This document shows, piece after piece, positions 63,719 through 64,000 of a DNA stretch of 64,000 nt. The DNA is from an uncultured Pseudomonadales bacterium (GTDB lineage Bacteria > Pseudomonadota > Gammaproteobacteria > Pseudomonadales > Cellvibrionaceae). The translations under genes and the position numbers were made by a program. The number at the start of each line of letters is the position of its first letter. Positions within the stretch are counted from its first letter, which is position 1. The notes under the pieces were generated by a model, which was not told the DNA's origin, did no database searches, and saw only the letters and a program-made list of their open reading frames with translations. Location of the stretch: positions 283,733-347,732 of the forward strand of contig CANLBN010000004.1 in assembly GCA_947488935.1 (NCBI GenBank), read 5' to 3'.

Positions 63719-64000
63719 TACAATTAAGAAACCGTCGTAAGGCGGTTTTTTTATGGGTGAAGAAAAACAGAGCAAGATGAGACCCTTGTTCGACAAAATG
63801 TCTGGAACATTTTGATCCGCGAAGCGCCCATAGGGTGAGGTACAGGACGTACCGAAGATAATCCCTGCTTCTCCGCCATACAATTAAGAAACCGCCGCAA
63901 GGCGGTTTTTTTATGAGTGAAGAAAAAACAGAGCAAGATGAGACCCTTGTTCGACAAAATGTCTGGAACATTTTGATCCGCGAAGCGCCCATAGGGTGAG
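63701..64000 (+). repeat. ~160-bp tandem repeat including tRNA-Ser 3' end
   Basis: The last 18 bases of tRNA-Ser, the terminator and about 120 bases of downstream sequence (63701-63860) are repeated nearly exactly from 63861 to the window edge. The second copy has three or four differences, some of which perfect the terminator hairpin. The repeat carries the foldback CAAAATGT / ACATTTTG and GGTAC / GTACC. Opposite-strand frames here look like repeat artefacts. Confidence 0.88.
63729..63752 (+). terminator. tRNA-Ser terminator (copy 1)
   Basis: AAACCGTC / GGCGGTTT stem (one G-U pair) with a GTAA loop and seven Ts. A second copy with a perfect eight-base stem, AAACCGCC / GGCGGTTT, lies in the next repeat unit near 63889-63912. 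Confidence 0.88.

Noticed and set aside
63500..63992. Several minus-strand frames downstream of rne
   Set aside because: They read through the tRNA-Ser gene, its terminator and the tandem repeat; shared peptides reflect only the repeat.

Overview
The window looks like a moderately AT-rich gammaproteobacterial chromosome. The flagellar order fliK-fliL-M-N-O-P-Q-R-flhB behind sigma-54-type promoters, the block yceD-rpmF-fabD-fabG-acpP-fabF-pabC-mltG-tmk, the pair rluC/rne, and tRNA-Ala(GGC) beside gltX are all typical of the Pseudomonadales/Cellvibrionales side of the class. The species cannot be named from the sequence alone.

Region by region. 1-9300: a PilZ protein, a decayed gene remnant, and a complete flagellar export/switch block (flhB to fliK, minus strand) with two good -24/-12 promoters. 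9300-18070: a signalling region with a REC protein carrying what looks like a catalytically dead EAL domain, a YdhS-like flavoprotein, a lone AAA ATPase, and a trio made of a six-TM histidine kinase, a REC-plus-kinase-ATPase hybrid and a SAM methyltransferase. That trio resembles the PhcB/PhcS/PhcR quorum-sensing module. 18070-22850: housekeeping singletons (DUF1566 protein, DUF1643 protein, SelO, nucleoid protein YejK) with a related intergenic repeat on each side of the DUF1643-selO pair.

22850-24650 is a small accessory patch (HTH, AlpA-like and DUF6387-like genes) next to a stranded tRNA terminator. 24692-43933 is a 19.2-kb integrative element bounded by 43-bp direct repeats of the 3' half of tRNA-Ala(GGC). 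It carries integrase, excisionase, a CI/Cro-type switch with four TGCGT-N3-(A/G)CGCA operators, a DnaT-like replication gene, a Q-type antiterminator with a late promoter and two terminators, a full lysis cassette (holin, endolysin, nested Rz/Rz1 spanins) and a complete Mu-type contractile tail. No terminase, portal, protease or capsid gene is present. It therefore reads as a headless phage tail particle (tailocin) still housed in a tRNA-targeted mobile element, or as a prophage with a clean head deletion. The tail operon has a textbook -1 frameshift signal in the assembly chaperone gene and ends in a small phospholipase A2-like membrane protein.

43960-64000 returns to core chromosome: gltX, a periplasmic metallo-hydrolase, a LysE/RhtB exporter gene broken by a 264-bp palindromic MITE-like element, a TesA-like lipoprotein, rof, then tmk-mltG-pabC-fabF-acpP-fabG-fabD and rpmF-yceD (plsX and fabH are not in their usual place), maf, sppA, a HAD phosphatase, rluC, a 1-kb leader and rne. 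It ends with tRNA-Ser(UGA), whose 3' end and terminator are copied in a ~160-bp tandem repeat that runs off the window.
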